A DNA stretch of 64,000 nucleotides from Chrysopilus asiliformis (taxonomy: Eukaryota; Arthropoda; Insecta; Diptera; Rhagionidae), in NCBI GenBank assembly GCA_964034945.1, contig OZ035962.1:101440284-101504283 (forward strand). The letters are read 5' to 3'. A program made the position numbers and the translations under genes. Below the pieces are notes generated by a model. It ran no database searches and had not been told where the DNA came from. It worked only from the letters and a program-made list of their open reading frames with translations. Shown here piece by piece: positions 34,590-45,313 of the stretch. Position 1 is the stretch's first letter; each line of letters opens with the position of its first letter.

Positions 34590-35000
34590 GCGGAGATAGC
34601 AGGGAAAGGATTTCTTGAAGGCGGGAGTTAATTTTCGTGGCGGAAATTCGGGTTTAAGTAGGACTTCTTGAATATGGAGAACCAGATCGAAAGTCCTTTA
34701 GCGGTTCAGAAGATGGCTGGGGAGGGGTTGCTTGAGTGCAAAGTAGGTGGGGGGGGGGGGCGTTTTTGGTGGGGGAGAATTTTGTTTCATGCGGTGGTTT
34801 TATTGAATGTGGAAAACCAGATCGAAAGGCCAACCTTCAGCGGTTCATGAGATGGCAGGGGAGGGGTAGCGTGAGTGGAGGCGAGTGAATGGTGTAGGAA
34901 AAGTTTTTTTTTGAGGCAACACTCAGAAAATCGAAAACCCAATAACGATATCTTCACCGGTTCCGGAAATAGCAGAAGAGGGGATAAGAAGGGAGTGGAT
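34590..35000. repeat. diverged tandem repeat, about 130-bp period
   Basis: Three diverged copies of a unit with the phrases AACCAGATCGAAAG, AGCGGTTCA and AGATGGC followed by a G-rich AGGGGAGGGG stretch, including a run of thirteen or more G near 34745. Confidence 0.7.
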
Positions 35001-35481
35001 TTTTTGACATATAGATGATTTTTATAATAGTTAACCTTGACAGGTATTCCTGTAACAATTTTGGTTGTAACAATTTGGTTTTGGTTGTTGAATCGGACTA
35101 TCCATTTATGCGTGATGTCGCCAAATGTTCCATCAGTTGGAGAACGTCTGCAAATAAACCAACGTGTGGTAAAAAAAAGAGTGAAGAGAGCGGAACCGGA
35201 AATACACTATTCTTTTTTTTCTTGAGGTTCCTTTTGAAACTCTAATATCAGATTGGTGGTCAGCGACTCCGAAAACTCCCCAAAGCCAGTTTTTCCGAGA
35301 AAAAAGTATGAAAAAGGATATTTGTGTTATCCTTACGAGCCCTTGTGTTTTGAATTTTGCAAAACCGTTTCTTAGCGAGAATTTATGAGGTAGATGAATC
35401 GGTGTGCAAAATTTCATGGCATTTGGTTTAGTGGTTTGGGAGATACTTTGATGAGTCAGTGAGATATCGATCAAGACTATT

Positions 35482-35735
35482 ATATGAGCCGCTCACTGCA
35501 CACATCGATTAACTCCACTTTTGAAAAACCTTAAAATTAAGTGTGAAGCACTTCGTATAGTCATAACTTTTTATATTTATGATAATTTTGCTGAATAATA
35601 AGGATTCCTGAATAATTAGCGACAAAAATTTTATATTATAAAGAGAATTTTAGAAAACAATGCACATTATTTCATCGCATTTCTCAACTTTTTGTTTTAT
35701 GGAGTTAGTCGGAGTGTGCAGTGAGCGGCTCATAT
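35482..35735. mobile_element. MITE with ATATGAGCCGCTC termini
   Basis: ATATGAGCCGCTCACTGCAC at the left is inverted at the right; arms extend about 23 bases and resume with ACTCCA/TGGAGT. The target duplication is ambiguous (ATAT if the element begins at GAGCC). 254 bases, non-coding. Confidence 0.8.
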
Positions 35736-35796
35736 GAGTTAATTAATTAATAACTGCGCAAACTTCATTGAAATTTCCCCAACCAATCGGCAGATA

Positions 35797-35880
35797 ACAG
35801 GAGAGTTTACAGTAGAGTGTACAGGAGAGTTTACAGGAGAGTTTACAGGAGAGTTTACAGGAGAGTTTACAGGAGTCTAC
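35797..35880. repeat. 12-bp tandem repeat, about 6.5 copies
   Basis: Unit ACAGGAGAGTTT, nearly identical copies. Confidence 0.95.
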
Positions 35881-36608
35881 AGCCAGGAGAAGTAGTAGAT
35901 TTTAGTCGACGAAAACTTTCCTTGTGGGAAAATTTACCCAATAGCACAAACCGTGTCGAAATTACTCCTAAAGTTTAGGAGATAACAGGAGAGGTGGTTG
36001 ACAGGCACGAGGAGGGTGGATTGCATCCACTACACACACATTATGTTACGGAAGTATGAAAAGTTTTATTATCGGAGTTACGTATGTATGAAAAGCTTCG
36101 AATTAATCGAATGAGTAGAAGTGGGTCAAAATCAGATCACAAGATTTGACCCTGACAGACAGACAAACAAATAGACAAGAAAACAAGTTAAACAAAAGGT
36201 TTTAAAAATGTTTTTTTTACTAGAAAACTGTTGTGGCCACAGTGTCTTTCGCAAATCTCATGTCAACGATAATCGTTGTAAAATTACATAAATTTTCGGT
36301 CTTTCGAAGCCCCCCTTCCCCTCTTTACAACTTTCGTCTTGGTTTTTCGCGATTTTTTGTATGGAACTCAGACTGTTTTTGGGAAATATTAGTCCGATTT
36401 TTTGTCTAACGCTTGGTTATATGGGTTAGAAAATTATGAAAAAACTTATTAATATAATTTGATTACAATCCAAAAAAATTTTTGGTCTCTGGCAAATCTT
36501 GTGCCAACTTAAATTTTGTTTTACTGTGTAGGAAAAGTTTCTTACAATATTGAAAATTTAATTAGATTTTTCTCTTTGAAAACCGTATGGCTTAAACTGA
36601 ATTATTAC
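35881..36608. other. repeat-derived DNA downstream of V3
   Basis: 36040-36230 is a fragment of the GGATAACGTG family head (TGACCCTGACAGACAGACAA, inverted); 36270-36510 matches the sequence at 33340-33570 behind V2. No gene. Confidence 0.5.
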
Positions 36609-37004
36609 CTCATTAACAATAGACTTTTCATCGTTCTGGTAAATAAAATCACTACATTTTATCATTGATGAATTGCTAAACCAGTCTTTAGAACAAAAGT
36701 AATTTTCACTACTATTTAAATGCGCTACCCTTGCATATCTTTCACATTTCACTGGGATACCATTTGTTAGTGGAATCGAATAGTTTAACCACGGTTCATT
36801 AAAACTACTGGTTGCAGTATCACAATTCGGAATCGCACATCGATAATTTAAATTGGCCGCTGTAAATACAAAAGTTAGTGACGCCACTGCATTTAGTAAT
36901 ATTGCAATGCAATTGAGTGCATAAATAAATATTTGAAAACGACCCAATTGCCCGATTTCACTTAAAATTAACTCCAAGATCACAAATTTTTCAGCTTCAC
37001 TCAT
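36609..37004 (-). CDS. alternative SLC22 first exon V3
   Basis: 132 codons, open, ending GAG|gtaata in phase 0. Same architecture as V2: EIGQLGRFQIF, TM1, YRCAIPNCDTATSSFNEPW, NGIPVKCERYARVAHLN, FCSKDWFSNSS, CSDFIYQNDEKSIVNE. All five loop cysteines present; sequons NYS, NSS and NSS. No acceptor is needed because it begins with its own ATG, and no exons 2-5 follow it before V2. No TATA-like box was found upstream, though an initiator-like TCAGTAT lies at about 37355-37361 (minus). Confidence 0.82.
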
Positions 37005-38184
37005 TTTTGTTAAAATTTGTCATAAAAATTACACTGAAAGGCAATAGTAATTATTTTTTACAATAAATATGTAGATTCACAAAACATTAGTTGTATTTGG
37101 TGCGAATTTCCACTTATGTGGTCGACACTTCTGCAGTTCGATTTAAAATAAGATATTTTCATATGAAACTTTAAATTCTTGACTATTTCTAATTATGAAA
37201 GAAAGAAAATTGTTAACACAGGTGTTAAATTGTTATTGAAGTACAACAAAGGACTGTAATTTAAATAACAAAACTTATAGAATTTTCTTTTACAAAACTT
37301 TTTGAGTTACACTCGAAATACGAGGTTATAAAATTTTGTGACTAAGTTCTGTGATACTGAATCATCACTAGGGCCAAGAATCAAGCGTGAATATCTCCGC
37401 AAATTCTTTGATAAAATAAAACCAGCATAATATTTTTTTTAGATTTTAATGGATTTTATTGAAACGTGAGAATAAGCACTCAAAGGTAAATTAAACAAGA
37501 GAACTGTAGCCATTCAACCGTGAAGCTTGGAGAGCATACATACCTATCAAAGTTAACTTTTTTCATAAAAAAACATAATTCTAAAATATAGTAAAATATA
37601 GAAATTTTAATATGAACCATGCTATCTGACGGCAAATGTATTTCAATAGGAAGTTATTGGGCCGTATATGAATGGTGGTGGGAGAATAGGGGATGGAGGA
37701 GGGGGAGGGGGGGGGGGGGGTAATGAAGTGTAAGGAAACTCAGAGGTTTGTTTCAATTTTGGTTTGTGAACTTTTAGAATCCAATATTCCAACGATTGAA
37801 AATTATTTAATGAAATGCGTCGCAGCAAATGCGCTACAGACAAAATGTATGAGGAAATTGCACCCCAGGCGAAAAAAAAACATAAGAAAAACTACAATTG
37901 GCAGTTGCCAATCGTCAATTACTCCATATGATGACAGACAAAATGGTTATTTAAAAAAATATATACATATTTGTATTGGAGAAGAGGGAATATGTGGTCT
38001 GATTGGAGTTTGATGTACGGATGAGTTATGTAAAATCTTATTCTTTTGTTTTGTGTGGAGGAGGGGGGAACGAATGCTCCAATTTTGCCCGTTCAAGAAC
38101 TTAGACTAGCCATTTACGAGAAACGTAACGATACAAAATTCCAAGTCTCTATAGCTCAATCCTTTCGTGAGTTATGGTGTTCAG
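37005..38184. other. V3 upstream region and repeat flank
   Basis: 37005-37640 AT-rich, nothing recognised. 37640-38184 is the left flank of the tract-bearing repeat (G-rich run at 37695-37722; CTAGCCATTTACGAGAAAC; CTATAGCTCAATCCTTTCG). Confidence 0.5.
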
Positions 38185-38590
38185 GGACAGACGAAGAGAC
38201 GGACAGACTAACGGACGGAAATACAGAGGGAAAGACGGAAAGACGCACGGACAGACAGACGGACAGACAGACAGACCGACAGACGGACCGACAGACCGAC
38301 AGACAGACCGACAGACAGACCGACAGACCGACAGACCGACAGACCGACAGACCGACAGACCGACAGACCGACAGACCGACAGACCGACAGACCGACAGAC
38401 CGACAGACAGACTGACAGACTGACAGACAGACCGACCAACAGACAGACCGACAGACAGACCGACAGACAGACCGACAGACAGACCGACAGACAGACCAAC
38501 AGACAGACCGACAGATAGACCGACAGACAGACCGACACACAGACCGACACACAGACCGACACACAGACCGACAGACAGATGGACGGACAT
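38185..38590. repeat. CAGACCGA / CAGACAGACCGA satellite
   Basis: About 400 bases of 8-bp and 12-bp units in blocks: 8-mers at about 38320-38400, 12-mers at about 38440-38580. Flanked by the same dispersed repeat as 24400-24680 and 59810-60010 (CCCTAACACTCTGGTGTAG). Open in several frames on both strands; none is a gene. Confidence 0.95.
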
Positions 38591-38719
38591 CCGGGATCAC
38601 AAAAGATCCCTAACACTCTGGTGTAGTTCATTTTTGTGTCCGATGATTGGTCCGATGCATCACAACTTTTTGAAAACTGTTTTCAGGTTTCACACGTTCA
38701 GTCTTTGTCAATTTCAACC

Positions 38720-39442
38720 ATGGAAAGATTAACAATCGAACAACGTGTTAACACTCTAACTGCCACGTCAGTCTAAAAGACCTGACACCTAATTGTACAC
38801 AACGGCCACAATGAAAATTATTAAAGTGTTCGCTGCAACCACAACGATTTTTTGTAGTTGCATCCATTTTATGGTAATAAAATAACGTTTAGGCATAATT
38901 TTGTTTAAATTTTTTTTTCTCTTAGTGCCTTTTTGACTGACCACTAAATATTCGAAAAAGGCTTAAAACTGTCGTGGCAGTTAGAGTGTTAATGTTATTG
39001 AAACATATTACGAAAATGGGCGTACAAACAAAAATGCATTTCACGCACTTCTTGATTTTTTGGTCAGCTTAATCGATCAACTTTTTATGCCCTAAATTGG
39101 ATGCTGTGGATGTCGATGATTTGTGGTTTCAACAAGACGGCGCCCTGTGCCACACAACTAATGCAACAATGGCTTTATTGAATGAGAAGTTGCCAGGTCG
39201 CATCATTTCGCGAAGTCAATTGGCCACCAATATTGTGCGATTTGACGCCTTTGGACTTCTTTCTTTGGGGTTATCTCAAGAGTAAGGTCTATGCCAATAA
39301 CCCAACGATAATTCAATAGCTGAAGGATGACATAATAAGGCTTATTCGTGGGATCGAGGAGCAATTATGTAGAGATGTTATCAATAATGTTGACCATCGA
39401 GTGGAGGTGTGTCGCGAACATTTGAGCGATATTATCTTTTAG
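38720..39442 (+). pseudogene. mariner-family transposase relic
   Basis: Begins MERLTIEQRV and, across the inserted MITE, continues in frame as VIETYYENGRTNKNAFHALL. Later phrases WFQQDGALCHTTNAT and a disrupted DLTPFDFFLW-like region (39235-39290) identify the IS630/Tc1/mariner group. Only about half the usual length remains, with an internal deletion and frameshifts. Confidence 0.85.
38752..38988. mobile_element. piggyBac-like MITE (TTAA target) inside the mariner relic
   Basis: Perfect 16-bp inverted ends CACTCTAACTGCCACG and complement, TTAA duplicated on both sides (38748-38751, 38989-38992). Removing the element plus one TTAA restores an uninterrupted transposase reading frame, which proves insertion. 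237 bases. Confidence 0.92.
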
Positions 39443-39673
39443 TGGAAACTTTCCTATAAAAACTGGAATTATAATGAGAATTGGCCCGCCCTTAGACACC
39501 CACACATACGTGAAAAATGGCACATTTTCAAACACTTTTGCGTCTAAAGTAGATTTTTTTTTTAAATTCGATTGCGGTGCATTAATTTCTCTTGTGTATT
39601 GATAGTATGTAAATTTTTAAATTAAATTTCAGTGCTAATATTAAACTGTTATCGTCTATTTTTTGTAATTTAC

Positions 39674-40072
39674 CTCGTTAAGGATAGTTTTTTCATCATC
39701 TTGATAAATAAAATCACCACATTTCAAAATCGATGATTGATTAAACCAATCGCTTGGACAAAAATCACTTCCGTTATAATTTGAATGTTTCAACATTGCG
39801 TATTTTTCACATTTTGCCGGAACACCATTTTTAAATGGTATCGAATAATTCACCCACGACGAGTAATAAACACCATTTGTAACGGTATCGCAGCCCGTAA
39901 TTGAACATCGATAATTTAAATTTGATGCTGTGAAGACGTAAGTTAGTGATGCCACAGCGTTCCATATCATTGGGACACATGTGAGTGCATAAACTATTAT
40001 TTGAAATCGTCCTAATTGACCGATTTCATTTAAAATGGAGTCCAGAACTTCGCTTTTGTCTGATTCACTCAT
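39674..40072 (-). CDS. alternative SLC22 first exon V4
   Basis: 133 codons, open, ending GAG|gtaaat in phase 0; splicing to exon 2 at 26062 would give 545 residues. ILNEIGQLGRFQI, TM1, YRCSITGCDTVTNG, NGVPAKCEKYAMLKH, FCPSDWFNQSS, CGDFIYQDDEKTILNE. Same five loop cysteines; sequons NYS, NGS and NQS. It is the outermost member; intact despite lying 13.6 kb from exon 2. No further first exon was found upstream. Confidence 0.82.
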
Positions 40073-40827
40073 TTTTAATTATTTTTCTTTTTTAAGGAAA
40101 AGCAAAACTATAGAAAAATCGTACGATTTGTTTAAAAAATAAATTTAATAATACTTTATGAGTTTTTATTTGAAAATTTCCGGTCCTTCAGATAAGGTTT
40201 TAATTGTAAAATCGTAAATTTTTAATTTTTTTTATCAAGGTTTTAATTGTAAAATCGTAAACCATTAAGATAGTTGTTGTCAATGGAAACAAACAGTTTT
40301 ATAGATAAATTTGCAGATTTTCACATAAAATTCACTTTTTTTTAAGTTTATTGAACTTTGTATGTTGTTGACTGCGAAAATGTTGGTTTTTAATTGTTAT
40401 TGCTCTAATTTCACGTAAATTTCTGCAACACAACCACGCACAAAGTTACTAGTTTTATAATAATTTTTATTATCACAGATGACGATTGAAGTTCTAAACA
40501 TCAAAATAATAAACAGCAATTTTATGTAGAAAAAAAATGTTTTTTTTCTTCACTGGAAAACACTTTTTTACAATATGGTATAATTGCTTTAATAAAAACT
40601 GAAAATTGGATAATGACTCCGTACGCAATAAAAAGCACTGTAGACCGTAATTGTAGCAATGAAGAGATTTTCTAGCGCGTTTTTTCACAAGTGAATTAGA
40701 TTAATATTTATATGGGAAATAAATTTTATTATAGATAATCTTTATTATAGAATCTTCGTCACAAATCACTGCCAAAATTTCAAAAAAAAAAATCCGTTTT
40801 CAGACTCTTTGGATAGTAAAATGGCTT

Positions 40828-40856
40828 GACTGACCGCAAAACCTAAGGTATTTATA
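40828..40856 (-). promoter_or_regulatory. TATA plus initiator candidate for V4
   Basis: TATAAATA (849-856 of this kilobase, minus strand) with TCAGTC at 40828-40833, A at 40831, 25 bases downstream. About 760 bases from the V4 ATG, so it would need a long or spliced 5' UTR. Confidence 0.35.
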
Positions 40857-41519
40857 CGATTTTGACGGATTTTAATATTTGATAATGGCAATTCAATGAG
40901 ATAGATAAATTCACGAGTATACTAAAAGGTCGTTTAGATTGTATTATCTATCGGTAGTGGGTGAAGCAGATAAGATGCGACTCAAAAATTAGAGATCATC
41001 TCATGATAAAAGCTTAACAATTTGTTAATTCGGTTTTGGGTCTGGTGAATCGGCGCTGGTCATTGAATTTAATCTGGGATTACAAAATCTCAAGTGGTTA
41101 CTTTAAGAGTTCCATTCATAACATCGTTTTTATCCAAAGGTAAATCAAGAATTGGTACAATTTATTTTATGTTGCGAGTTACATAAATTATTTAAATTAG
41201 TACTAAATTACCATTTACTTATTTCAATGACAAATATATGGAAATGTAAATATTTAGGACAGTTCAAAAATTTGTAATTTGATTTTTAAAAGGTGGGTAT
41301 TTTTTAAGTTTCTACTATAGAAGACAAAAAATATCACTTATTTATTAATAAAAAAAAAGTCACAAAAATTTTTCTGTGACTGAGAAAAATCAAAAAACAC
41401 GTAATTTTAATACTCTATCAAGCATGTCCAACCTGCGGCCCGTGGGACGAATCCGGCTTAGGACGTGTTTGAATGTGGCCCAATTAAAACTGATTATGTA
41501 CAAACTTTATGAGAACGCG
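40857..41519. other. intergenic AT-rich DNA
   Basis: No gene. 41425-41500 contains a CCAACCTGCGGCCCGTGGG phrase of the sort found at hAT-element ends, without a partner. Confidence 0.35.
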
Positions 41520-42560
41520 ACTCAAACTGTATGAAAATGCGACAAAAGGTTTTGATTTCCGCGTGTCCGTCCGTCAGTCTGTCCGTCTGTCTGTCCATCC
41601 GTGAACACTATAACCAGAGAACAAATAATCTAGAGAATAAACTCTTAGAACAAATTTTTGACAAATTTCCCCTTCGAAGGGGGGAAAAATGTCCCTATCA
41701 TTCACTAGCTACGGCCTAAAAGTTAATTACTTTTAGACTAGGGAGCACGAAGCAGAGAGAATCATTTTCGTCGTATCTATTCAATGAGATGGAGGAATCG
41801 AATGGATAATTTTTTCCGTGTTACATCGGATCCTCTTGCTTCACTCTCCAAATGATTGAGCTAGAGACTTGGAATTTTGTATAGCCAGGTTTCTCGTGAA
41901 TGGCTAGTCGAAGTTCTTGAACGGGCAAAATTGGATCATTCCTTCCCCCCTCCCCAATACAAAACCAAAGAGTTTCTTGCAATTTTCTCGAAAACAGTGA
42001 GTCATATTGAAAAATTTAAGAAGGTAAAATTTGTTTAGAGTAGGATTCTACATAACCCACCCATACATCAAACTCCATTGGGACCACTGCTTTCCTCCTG
42101 TTCTATACAAATGGGATACTTTTTCCCGGTTTTCTCGAAAACTGTGAATCGTCTGTGAAGACGATAATGTGTTTAGAACAGGATTTTACATAATTTATCT
42201 GTACATCGAAATCCAGTTGGACCGTTTTCTCGAAAACGGTGAGTCGTATTAAAAAATTTATTAAGGTAAAATCTGTTAAAATCGGTTTAGACAACCGTTC
42301 CATACATCAAAATCCGATTAGACCACTCCTTTCCCCCACCTCGTATAGAAATGGATTTTTTTAAATAAACTTTTTGTCTGTCATCAGATAGAGTATTTGA
42401 CGATTGGCAATTGTAGCGTTTCTTATGTTTCAAATTCAAATTTAACCGCGATCCACTATAACCTGGTACTGATACTGAAGTACTGAGTATTTTGTGGTCA
42501 GAGCCACAGATTTGTGCACTAGACATGAATTTCCCAATTTTTTCCAAAACTGCTTTCTTC
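41520..42560. repeat. tract-bearing repeat family, short-seed copies
   Basis: 41560-41600 has only a short CCGTCTGTCTGTCC seed. 41860-41960 is the inverse of 38040-38160. 42000-42360 holds repeated blocks with TTTTCTCGAAAAC and GTGAGTCGTATT also seen at 60070-60430. No gene. Confidence 0.6.
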
Positions 42561-43979
42561 CAAAATTTATAAAAGTTTATAAATTAATAGGTAATAACAT
42601 TTAACATCTAACAGGGAAAAAACCAGAAAAAATTTGTGGGGAAATAGTTTTCGAGGAATTTCCTGAAACTTTCCTCTGCAGTGGAAAATTTTGTGGGAAA
42701 TTTTCTTCTCACAATATTTTTTGTAAAACCTCAGATATTTTACTTTCATTTTGATATAAAGACCATGTATCTACGATAACCAGGGTGCGAGTTATGAATT
42801 TTTGAAATCGCTTAAGGAAAATCTGAAATACATAATTCTAAAATTTTCCTCCACCGAAAAACCTTTTGAACGACAGAAGGAAAATCCAACAGTATTGTAG
42901 TCCGCGCTCAATATTTAAACCAAAGGCCTTTTATTCGCAAATTAATATTTTTCTAGGGCAACCAATAATTTTTTTTACGATTTTCCCAGTAAATTTTACT
43001 GAACACAGGAATATTTTTGTAAAAATACAGTAAATTATTGTTGGGAAGTCTTGTTGTGACCGGTCACAAGTCACAATATGTATAGCACAAAAGATGAGCT
43101 TTTCCGTGATAAATGAAATGGGAAGTTTTTAAAGTCCCAAATCAGGGCGATACAATGCAAGGGGAATTATATTTCATACTGAATATTGTGACCCAATTTT
43201 GACATCGGTCAACGGTAACTGACAATTGCCACAAAATAGGACCCATATATCCGAAATCTTCCAAAAATGGAATTTAGATAAAATTACTTACACTCTTAGC
43301 TCACATTTTCAGACATGGTACTGTCGATTGCTATTTTTTATCTTCTTAGTTCCAATAATCAATTGTCACAGCTGAAAACAAAAAAAAATTGAAACTAAAA
43401 AAACATTTGAAACCTATATTTATTTAAAGCTCAAATTAAACATTCTAACATAAAATACGCATAATGTAAGCCATTTTCCGACTTGCGTCAGAGAAATTGA
43501 TAAACAGTTATGGAAAATAGCAAAACACATTCAGGAAGTTAGCTTACACAGAGAATTTTTTTTTCGGTAAAATAATGTGGACGATCAAATTTTAAAAAAA
43601 AACTGTAAAAAAAATCAAAAAAATAAAAAAAAATTTTTTGGAAAAAGTTTTTTGTTTTAAAATGCATAAAAAGGAAAAAATAATTTTTTGGGCACGGTGT
43701 ATCAGAAATAAAAGCTGCAAAATTCAGCTCATATAAAATTATTGTAAAAAGAAAATTTGTACTAGTGCGAATGGGAATGATTTCGCTAAGTGTGGTAAAA
43801 AAAAAATTCTATTCAATTTTTTTTCCGTGTAAGATGTTAAAATATTTGAATTTTAAAGTTCTAATATTTTAGCAATTGCGGACATTTAAACTTAAATTTT
43901 GTCAATATTGTTGTCCACTAACGATCTAATTTCCATAATTATTATTAAGATAAATTATGCGTACGTTTTAATTTTTTAG

Positions 43980-43987
43980 TATAAATA
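43980..43987 (+). promoter_or_regulatory. TATA box of secreted repeat gene A
   Basis: TATAAATA, conserved in copy B (48474-48481) with the following 60 bases. A non-coding exon would end at 44040 (AAGCAG|gtaatt), with a 174-base 5' UTR intron to 44214. Confidence 0.65.
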
Positions 43988-44230
43988 CCACAGAAAAATA
44001 TAGTTCTAATTAAGTGTCTACTTCACTCTCTAAGAAGCAGGTAATTAAAAGTACTTTTCAAAATGACTTTTAAGTCTTTGGGAAAAATTTTTATTTAATA
44101 AAATTTGTTTTGCTAATAAAGTATTAACTTAATTTTTTTTATAGTGATAGCTTTAAATTTAGAATGTTGTATAAAATTTCTGAACTTTAAATTTTTTTTT
44201 CTTTTTGACTTTAGAAAAAAATTATTGAAA

Positions 44231-45313
44231 ATGAGATTCCTGGCAATTTTCCTAGCAGTTGCGGTACTTTGCTCGATGTCGTATGGCGCAACCGTGCGAC
44301 GTATTCGAGATGACGCAGCGGCCATTTCGGCAGACAAGCCAGCTGACAAGCCCGAAGACAAGCCAGCTGACAAGCCCGAAGACAAGCCAGTTGACAAGCC
44401 AGCTGACAAGCCCGAAGACAAGCCAGCTGACAAGCCCGAAGACAAGCCAGCTGACAAGCCCGAGGACAAGCCAGCTGACAAGCCCGAGGACAAGCCAGCT
44501 GACAAGCCCGAAGACAAGCCAGCTGATAAGCCCGAAGACAAGCCAGCTGACAAGCCCGAAGACAAGCCAGCTGATAAGCCCGAAGACAAACCAGCTGATA
44601 AGCCAGAAGACAAGCCAGCTGACAAGCCCGAAGACAAACCAGCTGATAAGCCCGAAGACAAGCCAGCTGACAAGCCCGAAGACAAGCCAGCTGATAAGCC
44701 CGAAGACAAGCCAGCTGATAAGCCCGAAGACAAGCCAGCTGACAAGCCCGAAGACAAGCCAGCTGATAAGCCCGAAGACAAACCAGCTGATAAGCCCGAA
44801 GACAAGCCAGCTGACAAGCCCGAAGACAAACCAGCTGATAAGCCCGAAGACAAGCCAGCTGACAAGCCCGAAGACAAGCCAGCTGACAAGCCCGAAGACA
44901 AGCCAGCTGACAAGCCCGAAGACAAGCCAGCTGACAAGCCCGAAGACAAGCCAGCTGACAAGCCCGAAGACAAGCCAGCTGACAAGCCCGAAGACAAGCC
45001 AGCTGATAAGCCCGAAGATGAACCGACACCTGCTCCCGAAACTACCACAGCAGCCGCCACAGTTACTACGTCTGCTGCACCCAAATCTAGTACTGCTAAA
45101 CCACCTGTTCCTACTCCTGCTACCACCAAGAAGCCGACGAAAAGAACTACCAAGAAAACCACAAGGAAACCTTCAAGGAAAACTACAAAGAAACCCAAAA
45201 GAAAAACTACAAAGAAAACCACAAGAAAAACTACCAGGAAGACGACCAGAAAACACACCAAGAAGCCATCTAAAAAGCCCGTCAAAAAGACCACCAAGAG
45301 GAGGCCAGGCTAA
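44231..45313 (+). CDS. secreted [14 protein letters not shown] protein A
   Basis: 360 residues, coding region uninterrupted; 5' UTR intron 44041-44214; AATAAA at 45358. Signal peptide [20 protein letters not shown], then a short RRIRDD segment, then about 29 copies of an 8-residue unit DKPADKPE (residues about 34-263), then a Thr/Pro/Ala mucin-like stretch ([15 protein letters not shown]) and a very basic tail of TTKKP, TTRK and KKPSKKP units ending RRPG. Acidic-basic zwitterionic core plus cationic tail suggests a secreted structural, glue, silk or salivary protein. I do not recognise a named family. All six frames are open over the repeat; this frame is chosen for its signal peptide, splice-compatible leader and conservation with copy B. 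Confidence 0.85.
   Translation: MRFLAIFLAVAVLCSMSYGATVRRIRDDAAAISADKPADKPEDKPADKPEDKPVDKPADKPEDKPADKPEDKPADKPEDKPADKPEDKPADKPEDKPADKPEDKPADKPEDKPADKPEDKPADKPEDKPADKPEDKPADKPEDKPADKPEDKPADKPEDKPADKPEDKPADKPEDKPADKPEDKPADKPEDKPADKPEDKPADKPEDKPADKPEDKPADKPEDKPADKPEDKPADKPEDKPADKPEDKPADKPEDKPADKPEDEPTPAPETTTAAATVTTSAAPKSSTAKPPVPTPATTKKPTKRTTKKTTRKPSRKTTKKPKRKTTKKTTRKTTRKTTRKHTKKPSKKPVKKTTKRRPG

Noticed and set aside
38149..38631. Cys-Arg-Ser-Val repeat protein and its antisense equivalents
   Set aside because: Translation of the CAGACCGA/CAGACAGA satellite; same tract open in several frames and present in non-coding repeats at 5659 and 26365.
33625..40072. V2, V3 and V4 as independent short genes of about 135 residues
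   Set aside because: They stop just past a canonical GT donor at the exact SLC22 exon 1 boundary; the one-TM product would lack the transporter.
44113..45297. Long antisense open frame (394 codons) over secreted repeat gene A
   Set aside because: Low-complexity repeat units whose length is a multiple of three keep all frames open. The plus frame has signal peptide, leader intron and poly(A) signal; this one has none.
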